Shown: positions 52,101 to 60,472 of the stretch, piece by piece
How the letters are laid out: each line of letters opens with the position of its first letter
Position numbering within the stretch: the first letter of the stretch is position 1
NCBI GenBank assembly: GCA_038244535.1
Contig: JBBRTJ010000003.1
Location: forward strand, 16,217 to 80,216
From: JBBRTJ01 sp038244535
GTDB taxonomy: Bacteria > Actinomycetota > Acidimicrobiia > Acidimicrobiales > Ilumatobacteraceae
Direction: 5' to 3'
DNA length: 64,000 nt
Program-made: the position numbers and the translations under genes
Notes under the pieces: model-generated
The model's database searches: none
What the model was told of the DNA's origin: nothing
What the model saw: only the letters and a program-made list of their open reading frames with translations

Positions 52101-52631
52101 AACCCGCCGAGCCGGTTCCTCGACGAGATCCCGGCCGAGCTGATCGAGAGCGCCGGAGGTGGCGGGCGACGGACCTCGGGGCGATCGTCGTACCGCAACG
52201 ACGGCGGCGGTCGCCGTGACGGTTGGGGAAGTGGCTCCGGGAGCGGGTCGGGCGGCCGGCGTTGGTCTGACGACGACGAGGACGGCGGCCGGGTGTTCGG
52301 CGCCGGGACAGGAACCGCGGTCGGCGGCTCACGGTCGAGCACCACGAGCGGCGGCGGCCGCCACGGGGGAGCGGGGCGTGCGTTGGCCGATGCCGGCCGC
52401 GAGCGGATCGTCGACGCCGCGCTGCGGGCGGGCGAGCGCGGCGCGGCTACCACCACGGGTGCCGAGCAGTTGGGGCTGCGGGTGGGCGACGACGTCCGTC
52501 ACGCCACGTTCGGCGAGGGCGTGATCCTGCTGCTGCGCGGCGATGGCGACAAGGCCGAGGCCACGGTCCGCTTCCGCGGCAAGGGCGAAAAGACCCTGCT
52601 GCTGTCGTGGTCGCCCCTGGAGAAGCTGTGA
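49188..52631 (+). CDS. pcrA: UvrD/PcrA superfamily 1 DNA helicase, intein-containing
   Basis: ATP-dependent 3'-5' helicase for repair and replication restart. The precursor is 1147 residues; removing the intein (residues 253-606) leaves 793, the normal PcrA size. Walker A is AGAGSGKT (29-36), motif II DEYQDTN (221-227). The intein splits motif III between GDSDQ and SIYRFRGAD. Late motifs include MTLHSAKGLEFPVVFLV and RRLAYVGITRARRRLFV. A Gly/Ser/Arg-rich linker precedes a C-terminal Tudor-like domain (VGDDVRHATFGEG) that in PcrA contacts RNA polymerase. Confidence 0.95.
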   Translation: MSGAPPVDGLNPDQLDAVMHGGGPLLIIAGAGSGKTRVLTHRIAHLIGEHGVSPFRILAITFTNKAADEMRQRVEALVGPVAQKMWVSTFHSACVRILRRDAKRLGYPSNFSIYDQSDAQRLTGYVIRDLSLDAKKFTPRGVHATISAAKNDLVDPAQYAERARTIFERKIAEVFTEYQARLAKAGAMDFDDLLTVTVRLFRQCPDVLESYQERFEQILVDEYQDTNRAQNELVLLLAAKHGNVCVVGDSDQCLPPGSLVSTPTGPVPIEQLRVGDLVLGTAGGGHVRPAPVTFVKEGIGSEPLVVVSAGGRTVRATSGHVVPLRLTFEPGQHLVYLMYRGDRGYRVGRCTSMRSRRVNGPDIGIRVRCNQEHGDAMWILGVFGTLEEAAFVESLYAARYGLPTACFHGVGRDLAMSEPWLERLFAELDTTVGAKALLDALTLDPDQPHYRPQNGVRCQTVNLTMFSDRRPGGAGYHRVQWSSNRADVAQRLVAAGLPVRGTGSGRTAWRVEVSRKDYVEALGVAKLMAAGAGLEIRRRLQVEHTVYELQPIANLVPGMKVLVEDEGSFVEATVDTVGRQDHSGPVYDLEVEGNHTYVADGVLVHNSIYRFRGADISNILQFEDAFPDATVITLEQNYRSTQTILDAANAVIDHNVGRKPKVLWTDSGAGNKIVRYHADDEGDEAQWVAHTVQRLHDGGEATWGEQAVFYRTNAQSRVLEEVFMRAGVPYKVVGGTRFYDRREIKDALAYLKAVVNPADEVSVKRVLNSPKRGIGDTTVGRLDVWASAHGLPFMDALSSAPEAGVIGPAARGIRQFLELLDDVRTDELVRPAEVLSRVLSRSGYLAELEAENTVESAGRIENLDELVGAAQEYDTIDEFLERVALVADTDQLDGDRSKVVLMTLHSAKGLEFPVVFLVGCEEGVFPHMRALTEPEELEEERRLAYVGITRARRRLFVSHAWSRSLFGTTQYNPPSRFLDEIPAELIESAGGGGRRTSGRSSYRNDGGGRRDGWGSGSGSGSGGRRWSDDDEDGGRVFGAGTGTAVGGSRSSTTSGGGRHGGAGRALADAGRERIVDAALRAGERGAATTTGAEQLGLRVGDDVRHATFGEGVILLLRGDGDKAEATVRFRGKGEKTLLLSWSPLEKL
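49944..51005 (+). mobile_element. In-frame intein within the pcrA motif III
   Basis: The 354-residue element begins with Cys1 (CLPPGSLVSTPTGPV), has block B T65-S-G-H68 (RTVRATSGHVV), and ends with blocks F and G: YDLEVEGNHTYVADG then VLVHN, followed by the +1 Ser of the host. All residues for splicing are present. Residues 81-155 between the splicing halves resemble a GIY-YIG nuclease core: VYL (83-85), YRVG (93-96), Arg 102-105, and E141 in ESLYAARYG. No LAGLIDADG or HNH motif is seen. A second unassigned ~110-residue stretch (about 175-285) follows. Homing activity is unproven. Confidence 0.9.
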
Positions 52632-54151
52632 GCCGCCCGCTCGCCCGCCTCCGGGTCGGGTTCGGCCGCAACCACACCCTGGGCTCGATCCTGGCATCGC
52701 TGGCCTCCATCCACGGCACGACCACCATGTACGAGGAGCACGGCGGCAACGGGCCGGTGAGCTACCGCAGCGCTGCCGATCAGGTCGAGCGTTGGGCCGC
52801 CGCCATCCACGCCCGCATCGCGCCCGGCGATCGCGTCGTGCTCGCCACCACCAACGGCTACGCCCAGTTCCTGCTGTCGCTAGCGGTGTGCCGTGCCGGG
52901 GGCATCGCCGTGCCGGTCAACCCCCACATGAGCGAGCACGAGGTTGACCACGTCATCGCCGACGCTGCGGCGGCGCTGGTGCTGCGCTCGGCGAGCGAGC
53001 TCCCCGACGCTCCGCCGCAGCGATGGACCGCGGGCGCCTCGCCCGGCGACGTGGCCGCGCTCTTCTACACCTCGGGCACCACGGGCAAGCCCAAGGGAGT
53101 CGAGCTGACCCACCGCGGGTTGCTCGGCTCGGGACCCCGGTCGGCTCTCGTCAACCTGCCCCTCCGCCACGACGAGGCCGTCCTGGCCCTGCCGGTCGCC
53201 CACATCATGGGGTTCGTGGCGCTGCTCGGCTGCGCATGCGCCGGGGTGCCCGCCTACTCGTTCGAGCGTTTCTCACCGACTGCGGTGCTCGATGCGATCG
53301 AACGCCGCAGGGCGTCGATGTTCGTCGGCGTGCCGGCCATGTACCGCCTGCTGATCGAAGCCGGCGCCGAGCGCCGTGACCTCACCTGCGTGCGGGTGTG
53401 GGCCAGCGGCGCCGACGTGATGCCCGACGATCTCGCCCGCCGGTTCCAGCAGATGGGAGCGATCGCCACGTTGCCGGGCGTAGGCCCCGTTGGCGACGCG
53501 CTGTTCGTCGAGGGCTACGGCATGGCGGAGCTGGCCGGTGCGGTCGCGGTCAGGGTTGCTCCTCCGGTGCGGATCCCGCTGCTCGAACGCCTCTTGCCTG
53601 GCGACGCGCTGGGCCAGGCGCTGCCGGGGTACCGGCTCAAGATCGTCGACGAGGACGGCAACACGGCCCGCCCCGGTGCCACCGGAGAACTGTGGGTCAA
53701 GGGTCCGGGCGTCACCGTGGGCTACTGGGGCAACGAGGCGGCCAGTGCCGATGCCCTGACCGGCGACGGTTGGCTCCGCACCGGCGACCTCGCCGCCAAG
53801 GGGCCGTTCGGCACGATCCGCTTCGCGGGCCGGGCCAAGGACGTCATCAAGCACGGTGGCTACTCCGTGTACGCCCTCGAGGTCGAGGCCGCGCTGGTCG
53901 CCCATCCCGCAGTGGCCGAGGCGGCAGTGCTCGGCCTGCCCGACGAGATGAAGGGTGAGGTGCCGGTCGCCGTAGTCCGCCTCGTTGCTGATGCTGGCCC
54001 TGAGGTCGACCCTGCCGTTCTCATGGTGTGGGCCGCCGAACGCTTGGCCGACTACAAGTGCCCGCGCCAGATCGTCATCGTCGACGACCTCCCCCGCACC
54101 GGCAGCGCCAAGGTCAGGAAGGCCGAGCTGCGCGCCCTGTTCGTCGACTGA
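52628..54151 (+). CDS. Long-chain acyl-CoA synthetase-like AMP-ligase
   Basis: ANL-superfamily enzyme of 507 residues. YTSGTTGKPKGVELTHRG is the P-loop, EGYGMAEL the A5 motif, GDGWLRTGDLAAKG the hinge-side block and GSAKVRKAEL the C-terminal motif with the catalytic Lys. The substrate is probably a fatty or aryl acid. GTG 52628 overlaps the pcrA stop by four bases, so it is translationally coupled to the helicase, an odd functional pairing. It converges on the membrane protein gene 17 bases later. Confidence 0.88.
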   Translation: MSRPLARLRVGFGRNHTLGSILASLASIHGTTTMYEEHGGNGPVSYRSAADQVERWAAAIHARIAPGDRVVLATTNGYAQFLLSLAVCRAGGIAVPVNPHMSEHEVDHVIADAAAALVLRSASELPDAPPQRWTAGASPGDVAALFYTSGTTGKPKGVELTHRGLLGSGPRSALVNLPLRHDEAVLALPVAHIMGFVALLGCACAGVPAYSFERFSPTAVLDAIERRRASMFVGVPAMYRLLIEAGAERRDLTCVRVWASGADVMPDDLARRFQQMGAIATLPGVGPVGDALFVEGYGMAELAGAVAVRVAPPVRIPLLERLLPGDALGQALPGYRLKIVDEDGNTARPGATGELWVKGPGVTVGYWGNEAASADALTGDGWLRTGDLAAKGPFGTIRFAGRAKDVIKHGGYSVYALEVEAALVAHPAVAEAAVLGLPDEMKGEVPVAVVRLVADAGPEVDPAVLMVWAAERLADYKCPRQIVIVDDLPRTGSAKVRKAELRALFVD

Positions 54152-54168
54152 CGCCGGTCGCTTCGGGG

Positions 54169-55566
54169 TCAGGGACTGGTTGCCGGACGCTGCTGTGCGG
54201 CAGGAGCAGGGGGCTTGCCTCCCACGCGCAGGTTGACGAGCCGGTTCAGCAGATCGAACCAGAACGGTGCTCCGAACGACGCGGCGATGCCGACCATGAC
54301 GATGCCGAGAAGGTGGGGCACGAGCGCCCAGGTCAACCCCGGCCACGCGTTGGCGTTCCAACCGACTGGCAGTCCGAGGTCGCCCAACTGGGCGAAGCTC
54401 GCGGCTGGCGCAGTCGTCGTGGCTGTGGTCCCGGACGGAACCGTCGGGGTCACAGGCGCGGCAGCCGTCGGTGGGGGCGTCAGCGTGGTGGCAGTCGTCG
54501 AGCCGCTCACTGTGGTGGCCGTGGTTGGTGCGACTCGATCGACGACGACGGAGGCGGCCACCGCACTGGTCCGGTCGCGCAGACCAGCGTCGTGCCACAG
54601 GGCCATGGCCACCGTGGTGCCCGAGATGTTGAGCGCCGCCGCGATGAACAGTCCGAGCCCGAGCATGATCCACTGCGCCTTGCGCGAGTACCAGCCCGAG
54701 ACCCGGGCCATCTCCCGGTCGTACCAGTCCTCGACGTGGTGACGGAACGCGTCGACGTCGTCCCCGGCGGTGTTCCAAAGCGGCGTCAGGATCGCACCGA
54801 GGCGGGGCTCGGCGGCCCCGACCTTGGCCACCGCAGCGCCGACGCTTGCGGCCGCTTGGTTGGCGTGAGTGATGAGTGGCGCCGTGACGAGGCTCTGGCC
54901 GAAGCTCTGCACGTTCTTCCCCGAGCCAACCCACTGACCGCTCAACGCAGGGGCCATGGCGTCATTCGCGTTCGTGAGGGTGAGCAACTGGGCTTCTACG
55001 TCGGCGGGGGTGCCGAGCAGTGCGCCGACGAGTGCTTCGCCCTTCGGATCACCAACGAGGGCCTGCACGAAGGCCTTCGGGGCGCTCTTGGCCGTGGTCC
55101 ACATCGAGTCGAGCTGCGTACGGGTCGGCCCCGCAGGTGTGGCGCCGATGCGGGCGTCGATGGTCGCCTTGTCGGGCAGGAACCGCATCACCGCGGCCTC
55201 GCTCGCGAACGCGGTGTCGAACAGCGCGGCCGTGAAGGTGACGGCGTCGATGTACGAGGGCGTGTGCCCCTTGGCCGCGGCGGAGGGGCTGGCCAGCGAG
55301 GTGATGAGCGGGTGCTGGAGCACCTGGGCGGCGAGCGGACCCGGTTCGGGCTTGCGCATGCGCAGCAGTTGCCACGGCTTCCACCACGGCGTCGACTGGC
55401 GAGGAGCGAGGCTCACGCCGTCAAGCATCCGTGCGATGCCGGCCTCGAGGTTCTGCGCGCGCAAGTGGAGCACACCCGCGATGATCTCCGTCGTCGAGGA
55501 GACGATGACCGCAGTGATGGCGAACACCAGCACGACGCCGATGCCGACTTGGAGGATCGGGTCCAT
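54169..55566 (-). CDS. Large membrane protein of unknown function
   Basis: The 465-residue protein has an N-terminal membrane helix (VGIGVVLVFAITAVIVSSTTEI), a large soluble middle domain (about 40-310), then a helix (IMLGLGLFIAAALNISGTTV), a Thr/Pro/Ala-rich linker, and a last helix with AASFGAPFWFDLLNRLVNLRVG. The final motif recurs in bacterial membrane proteins I cannot name. ATG 55566 follows GAGGAG. It is co-directional with the next secreted protein and may act with it. Function unknown. Confidence 0.65.
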   Translation of the reverse strand: MDPILQVGIGVVLVFAITAVIVSSTTEIIAGVLHLRAQNLEAGIARMLDGVSLAPRQSTPWWKPWQLLRMRKPEPGPLAAQVLQHPLITSLASPSAAAKGHTPSYIDAVTFTAALFDTAFASEAAVMRFLPDKATIDARIGATPAGPTRTQLDSMWTTAKSAPKAFVQALVGDPKGEALVGALLGTPADVEAQLLTLTNANDAMAPALSGQWVGSGKNVQSFGQSLVTAPLITHANQAAASVGAAVAKVGAAEPRLGAILTPLWNTAGDDVDAFRHHVEDWYDREMARVSGWYSRKAQWIMLGLGLFIAAALNISGTTVAMALWHDAGLRDRTSAVAASVVVDRVAPTTATTVSGSTTATTLTPPPTAAAPVTPTVPSGTTATTTAPAASFAQLGDLGLPVGWNANAWPGLTWALVPHLLGIVMVGIAASFGAPFWFDLLNRLVNLRVGGKPPAPAAQQRPATSP

Positions 55567-55641
55567 GTCGAGCTCCTCTCTCGCCGTCGCCCCGGACGGC
55601 ACGCGCATGTTCGCGCGTTCGCAACGACGCCCGCCGAGTGG

Positions 55642-56190
55642 TCAACCTGCGGTGGTGCCTGGCGGAGCGGTCGTCGTCGTGGGCGCTGCGGTCGTGGTCG
55701 TCGGCGCCACAGTCTTGGGTTCCTTCAGGTTGACGACGACGTGGTCGTCGCCCGTGATGTTGACTCGGTACTGCGTGAGGCCGGTGCCGTCGGCGGGGAA
55801 GCGCGTGCCGGTGCAGGGGTCGACGAACTGCGCGGGCGCCGGGTCCCACTGCGTGGCGCAGGCCAGGGGCGCGCCGGGCGCGGCTGCCTCGATTGCGAAC
55901 CACTTGCTGAGCGGATCGGTGCCGAGGTGCTGCACCCACAGGTAGCGCTGACCACCGATGAGCAGGTCGGGGTAGAGCACCGGACCGCGACGGGCGATCT
56001 CGCCCGCCCGACTCTCGGCGAGACCGAGGTCGAACGCCTCGTCACCGATCTTGACCTTGGTCTTGCCCGACTCGGCCTGGTTCGTGGTGAGCACCGCGAC
56101 GCCCCACAAGATGGCGAACAGAGCGGCGATGGCGACGATCCCGCCGAGCACGGGGACCAGGGCGCGCTGCACCGGCGTTTTGAGGGTCAT
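55642..56190 (-). CDS. Membrane-anchored secreted protein of unknown function
   Basis: The 182 residues begin with a membrane anchor (ALVPVLGGIVAIAALFAILWG), continue with a folded extracytoplasmic domain containing two cysteines about 20 residues apart (LACATQWDPAPAQFVDPC), and end in a Thr/Pro-rich tail. The Cys-Asp-Pro-Cys region is loosely reminiscent of Rieske-like domains but the metal motifs are absent. ATG 56190 is preferred; GTG 56196 is possible. The gene lies 75 bases upstream of the unknown membrane protein and may share its operon. Confidence 0.6.
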   Translation of the reverse strand: MTLKTPVQRALVPVLGGIVAIAALFAILWGVAVLTTNQAESGKTKVKIGDEAFDLGLAESRAGEIARRGPVLYPDLLIGGQRYLWVQHLGTDPLSKWFAIEAAAPGAPLACATQWDPAPAQFVDPCTGTRFPADGTGLTQYRVNITGDDHVVVNLKEPKTVAPTTTTAAPTTTTAPPGTTAG

Positions 56191-56216
56191 CGGCACCCGC
56201 TTAGTATCACCGCTCC

Positions 56217-56624
56217 GTGAAGCGCCCTTACCGCGTCGTCGTTGCCAAGCCGGGTCTCGACGGCCACGATCGTGGCGCCAAGGTCATCACGCGGGCCCTG
56301 CGGGACGCCGGTTTCGAGGTCATCTACACGGGGCTGCACCAGACGCCTGAGCAGATCGCCGAGACCACGCTGCAAGAGGATGCGGACGCAGTGGGGCTGA
56401 GCCTGCTGTCGGGCGCCCACCTGACGCTGTTCCCCCGGGTGATCGAGGAGCTGCGATCCCGTGGTCTCGACCACGTGGTCATCTTTGGCGGGGGCGTCAT
56501 CCCCAACCCCGACATCGAGGTGTTGAAGACCCAGGGCGTTGCCGCCATCTTCGGACCCGGTTCACCCCTGCATGAGATCGCCAGCTGGCTCGAGCGCGAG
56601 CTCGACGCCCGAGAGGAGCACTGA
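56217..56624 (+). CDS. B12-binding protein, methylmalonyl-CoA mutase small-subunit type
   Basis: The 135-residue protein is a stand-alone cobalamin-binding domain of the methylmalonyl-CoA mutase C-terminal type: KPGLDGHDRGAKVI carries the DxHxxG motif that places His on cobalt, then GLSLLSGAHL and VIFGGGVIP. It would pair with a large mutase subunit encoded elsewhere. Location directly before sucCD fits propionate/methylmalonyl-CoA conversion to succinyl-CoA. TAGTAT lies nine bases before the GTG (56202-56207). Confidence 0.9.
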   Translation: MKRPYRVVVAKPGLDGHDRGAKVITRALRDAGFEVIYTGLHQTPEQIAETTLQEDADAVGLSLLSGAHLTLFPRVIEELRSRGLDHVVIFGGGVIPNPDIEVLKTQGVAAIFGPGSPLHEIASWLERELDAREEH

Positions 56625-56628
56625 GCGC

Positions 56629-57777
56629 GTGGATCTGTTCGAGTACCAGGGCAAGCAGTACTTCGCCCGCTTCGGCATCCCGGTGTCCCCGGGTGGGGTG
56701 GCCGTCACCGTTGACGAGGCGGTGGTCCAGGCCGACGCCGCGGGCTACCCGGTCGTGGTGAAGGCCCAGGTCCAGGTCGGTGGTCGCGGCAAGGCCGGCG
56801 GCATCAAGCTGGCCGACAACGCCGACGAGGTCCGCCTCCATGCCGGGAACATCCTCGGCATGGACATCAAGGGTCACCTCGTCAAGCGGGTGTGGGTCGA
56901 GCACGCCTCCGACATCGCCGAGGAGTACTACGTCTCGTTCACCCTCGACCGGGCGGCCAAGCAGCACCTGATGATGCTGTCGGCGCAGGGCGGCGTCGAG
57001 ATCGAGGTGGTCGCCGAGACCGACCCCGATGCCATCGTGCGCCGTCACATCGACCCCGTCGTCGGCCTCACCGAGCAGGGGGCGCGCACCGCGGTGGAAG
57101 CGGCCAAGCTCAACCCGGCCGCGCTCGAAGGGGCGACGGACATCCTGTTGAAGCTCTACCGCTGCTTCGTCGACGGCGACTGCGACCTGGCCGAGATCAA
57201 CCCGCTGATCCTGCGACCAGACGGTGGGGTGCACGCCCTCGATGCCAAGGTCAGCCTCGACTCGAACGCCGACTTCCGCCACCCCGAGTGGGCCGAGTAC
57301 AAGGCGACCGAGGAGCTCGACGAGCGCGAGCAGCTCGCCCGTTCGAAGGGCCTGCAGTACATCGGTCTCGACGGCACGGTCGGCATCATCGCCAACGGCG
57401 CCGGCCTGGCCATGAGCACGCTCGATGTCGTCAACCAAGTGGGGGGCAAGGCGGCCAACTTCCTCGACATCGGTGGCGGTGCCAACGCCGACCTGATGGC
57501 TGGGGCGCTCGAGGTCATCAACTTCGACGAGAACGTCAAGAGCATCCTCATCAACATCTTCGGTGGCATCACTCGCGGTGAGGAGGTCGCCAAGGGGATC
57601 GTCGAGGCGCTCGGTCGGGTCACCCTGCGAGCCCCGATCGTCATCCGCCTCGATGGCACCAACGCCGCCGAGGGTCGCGAGATCCTGGCCAACGCCGGGA
57701 TCCCCGAGTCGGTCCTCACCAGCAAGCCCACCATGCTCGAAGCTGCGCGCGCTGCCGTGGCTCTCGCCAACGCCTGA
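56629..57777 (+). CDS. sucC: Succinate-CoA ligase (ADP-forming), beta subunit
   Basis: TCA-cycle enzyme that makes ATP or GTP from succinyl-CoA. The 382-residue subunit has the ATP-grasp start DLFEYQGKQYFARFGIPV, the GRGKAGGI loop and the C-terminal GGGANADLMAGALEV. GTG 56629 gives the family N-terminus; the frame is open upstream only into the B12 gene. It starts four bases after that gene and is followed by sucD after 19 bases. Confidence 0.96.
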   Translation: MDLFEYQGKQYFARFGIPVSPGGVAVTVDEAVVQADAAGYPVVVKAQVQVGGRGKAGGIKLADNADEVRLHAGNILGMDIKGHLVKRVWVEHASDIAEEYYVSFTLDRAAKQHLMMLSAQGGVEIEVVAETDPDAIVRRHIDPVVGLTEQGARTAVEAAKLNPAALEGATDILLKLYRCFVDGDCDLAEINPLILRPDGGVHALDAKVSLDSNADFRHPEWAEYKATEELDEREQLARSKGLQYIGLDGTVGIIANGAGLAMSTLDVVNQVGGKAANFLDIGGGANADLMAGALEVINFDENVKSILINIFGGITRGEEVAKGIVEALGRVTLRAPIVIRLDGTNAAEGREILANAGIPESVLTSKPTMLEAARAAVALANA

Positions 57778-57796
57778 GAGGAACGAGACCACCGCC

Positions 57797-58693
57797 ATGG
57801 CGATCTTCGTCAACGAGAACACCAAGGTCATCGTCCAAGGCCTCACGGGCGGGCAGGGCAAGTACCACGGCCTGCGCAACCGGGCCTACGGCACCCAGGT
57901 CGTCGCTGGGGTGACGCCCGGCAAGGGCGGCACCGACGTCGAAGGCATCCCGGTGTTCGACACCGTGGCCGAAGCCGTCGCCGCCACCGGGGCCGACGCC
58001 TCCTTCGTGGCCGTCCCGCCGAAGGCGGCCTCGGCGGCCATCCTCGAGGCCGCGGCTGCCGGCGTCGGCTTCATCGTCTGCATCACCGAGGGCATCCCAG
58101 CCCAGGACGAGGCTCGCGTCTTCAACACCTTGGTCCAGAGCTACCCGGACAGTCGCCTGCTCGGTCCGAACTGCCCCGGCATCATCAGCCCAGGCAAGTG
58201 CAACATCGGCATCACCGCCGGCGAGATCGCGCTCCCGCCCGTTGCCGGCCGGCCCTCGGTCGGCATCGTGAGCCGTTCGGGCACCCTCACCTACCAGGCG
58301 CTGTACGAGTTGAAGCTGCAGGGGATCGGCGTGTCGACCTGCGTTGGCATCGGCGGCGACCCCGTGCCCGGCACGAACTTCATCGACTGCCTCAGCCGCT
58401 TCCAGGACGACCCGGAGACCGCCGCCATGATCATGATCGGCGAGATCGGCGGGTCGGCCGAGGAAGAGGCGGCCGAGTTCATCAAGGCCCACGTGACCAA
58501 GCCGATGAGCGCCTACATCGCCGGGGTGACCGCCCCGGCCGGTAAGAAGATGGGCCACGCCGGCGCCATCGTCAGCGGCGGCAAGGGCACCGCCCAGGGC
58601 AAGATGGACGCCCTGCGGGCTGCCGGCGTGCAGGTGGGCCTCAACCCCACCGAGGCCGGCGAGCTGATGGGCCAGATCGTCAAGGGCCTCTGA
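57797..58693 (+). CDS. sucD: Succinate-CoA ligase, alpha subunit
   Basis: The 298-residue alpha subunit binds CoA and carries the phosphohistidine. It has GLTGGQGKYHGLRNRAYGTQVV, the CoA-site stretch GPNCPGIISPG and active H254 in GHAGAIVSGGKGTA. ATG 57797 is the normal start, with GAGAGGA upstream. It converges with the repeat protein gene, which ends three bases away. Confidence 0.97.
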   Translation: MAIFVNENTKVIVQGLTGGQGKYHGLRNRAYGTQVVAGVTPGKGGTDVEGIPVFDTVAEAVAATGADASFVAVPPKAASAAILEAAAAGVGFIVCITEGIPAQDEARVFNTLVQSYPDSRLLGPNCPGIISPGKCNIGITAGEIALPPVAGRPSVGIVSRSGTLTYQALYELKLQGIGVSTCVGIGGDPVPGTNFIDCLSRFQDDPETAAMIMIGEIGGSAEEEAAEFIKAHVTKPMSAYIAGVTAPAGKKMGHAGAIVSGGKGTAQGKMDALRAAGVQVGLNPTEAGELMGQIVKGL

Positions 58694-58696
58694 CTG

Positions 58697-60451
58697 TCAG
58701 GTCAGGGCCACTGACGCGGTGCCCGTCGTCGACCCCAGCGGGTCGACGAGGATCGTCCACGTCCCGGTGGCGTCGAGCGTGAAGGGACCAACGGTGAGGC
58801 TGCCACTGCACGTGCCCCCGAACGTCAACGTGGTGCCGTTGGGCCGCATCGCCGACACGTGGAGGGCGTCGCAGCCGGTGAAGGTCGAGCCCGTGACCGT
58901 GATGGTGCGGGCCTGACCGCTGGTACCCGACCAGGTGAACAGGGCGTTCTTGCCCGGCGTGGTTGACGTGACCGTCTTGGCCGCGCCGCCGACGGTGATG
59001 GTTCCCGTCTGGTCGACGACGTTGTAGGCGGTGACGCTGGCTTGGCCGGTGGTGGCACCGAGGGGGTTGACGAGCACGGTCCAGGTGCCGGTGGCGTCGA
59101 GGGTGATGGTGTCGATGAAGGCGGCGCTGCTGCAGGTGCTCGTGCCGGCGAGGGCGGTGCTGTTGGGTCGCAGGAGGGTGACGAAGTAGGCGTCGCAGCC
59201 GGTGAAGGTTCCGCCGGTGGCGTTGATGCTGATGCGCTGGCCGGTGGTTCCGGTGAAGGTGCCGGTGAAGTTCTTGCCGGGTGTGGCGGACGTGAACGTG
59301 ACGGGGGTGCCCAGCGTCAGTGCCGCCGTCTGATCGGTGACCGTGTACACAGCGACGGTCGCGTGCCCCGTTGTGGCCCCCAACGGGTCGACGAAGACCG
59401 TCCAGGTGCCGGTGGCGTCGAGGGCGATCGCATCGATGAAGGCGGTCGCCGAGCATGTGCCGACCACCGCGAGCGTGGTTCCCGTCGGACGAAACAACGA
59501 GATGTGGACGGCGTCGCAGCCGGTGAAGGTTCCGCCCGTGACGTTGACGCTGATGCGCTGGCCGGTGGTGCCCGAGAACGTGTACGACGCGTTCAGGCCG
59601 GGCTTGTTGCCTGCCACGGTGAACACCTTGGGCGTGCCGTCCGTGGCGATGGTGCCCGTGGCGTCCACGATCTTGGCCAGCGCCACCTTGATGGAGCCGG
59701 CGCCGTTGAGGGCGACCAGGTTGACCTGGTAGGTGCCGTTGGCAGGGATGACCGTCTGGTCGAGGAAGTTCGTCGCCAAGCACCCGCCGATCGTGGCCAG
59801 GACGGTGCTGTTCGGGTTCAGGATCTGCAGGTTGTTGCTGGTGCAACCAGGCAGCGTGCTGGCCGTGCCGAGCACGGTGTAGTGCTCGCCGGCCTTGGCC
59901 ACGAAGCCGAACTTGGTGCTCTGGCCCGCCGTGGTGGACGTGACGACGAGTCCTGACGCGCCGGGCGTCATGCTCTTGATCGCGCCGGTGCTGGTGACCT
60001 TCACCTTCAGGCTGCCCGTGGCGGTGGGGCCGGCGACCACGCTGACGACGTAGATGCCGGACGCGGTGAGGGTGAGCGCGGAGCCAATGGTGGCGGCCTG
60101 ACCGCCGCACACCGGGCCGGCGACGACCACGCCACCGGGCTTGGCCAGCGAGACCTGGGCGTCGCAGTTGGTGGTGAACGTGCCCGACGACGTGGTGACG
60201 GTGACCACCTGGCCGTTGATCCCCTCGAAGGACACCTTGCCCGTGGTGCCTCCCACGAGGAACGAGAGGTTGCCCACCGCGCCGTTAGGCGTGACGTTGG
60301 CCGCCAGCTTGGCCGTGAGCAGGGGCGCGGGGGCGGCGGGATGAGCGCTGGCGGCGTCGTCGGCCGCGAACTGCCCGCCCAGGGCCAGAGCGAGGGTGGC
60401 GGCGGCGACCGCTCGGGCACCGGATCTCGTCAAGAGCCGTGACGTGAACAT
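58697..60451 (-). CDS. Secreted protein with five cysteine-paired pre-peptidase-like repeats
   Basis: A 584-residue secreted protein. A signal peptide (ARAVAAATLALALGGQFA) is followed by five repeats of about 108 residues. Each is beta-rich and has the pattern TFTGCDxxxxxxxxPxxTxLxxxGTC and LDATGTWTVxVDPLG. Cys pairs fall at 96/115, 203/224, 312/333, 419/440 and 527/548 and would form one disulfide per repeat. The fold looks like the pre-peptidase C-terminal (PPC) domain, but no enzyme domain is present. ATG 60451 has a GGGGGA site. An adhesin or wall-binding role is a guess. Confidence 0.75.
   Translation of the reverse strand: MFTSRLLTRSGARAVAAATLALALGGQFAADDAASAHPAAPAPLLTAKLAANVTPNGAVGNLSFLVGGTTGKVSFEGINGQVVTVTTSSGTFTTNCDAQVSLAKPGGVVVAGPVCGGQAATIGSALTLTASGIYVVSVVAGPTATGSLKVKVTSTGAIKSMTPGASGLVVTSTTAGQSTKFGFVAKAGEHYTVLGTASTLPGCTSNNLQILNPNSTVLATIGGCLATNFLDQTVIPANGTYQVNLVALNGAGSIKVALAKIVDATGTIATDGTPKVFTVAGNKPGLNASYTFSGTTGQRISVNVTGGTFTGCDAVHISLFRPTGTTLAVVGTCSATAFIDAIALDATGTWTVFVDPLGATTGHATVAVYTVTDQTAALTLGTPVTFTSATPGKNFTGTFTGTTGQRISINATGGTFTGCDAYFVTLLRPNSTALAGTSTCSSAAFIDTITLDATGTWTVLVNPLGATTGQASVTAYNVVDQTGTITVGGAAKTVTSTTPGKNALFTWSGTSGQARTITVTGSTFTGCDALHVSAMRPNGTTLTFGGTCSGSLTVGPFTLDATGTWTILVDPLGSTTGTASVALT
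58760..59620 (-). repeat. DNA-level direct repeats in the secreted repeat protein
   Basis: Repeats 3, 4 and 5 (about 58700-59670) share long near-identical blocks. For example GTGCCGGTGGCGTCGAGGG at about 59086 and 59407, and GCGTCGCAGCCGGTGAAGG at about 59192 and 59513, are some 321 bases apart. Repeats 1 and 2 are more diverged. This indicates recent tandem duplication or gene conversion of the last three units. Confidence 0.7.
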
Positions 60452-60472
60452 GGCGTTCTCCCCCACTTCCTG

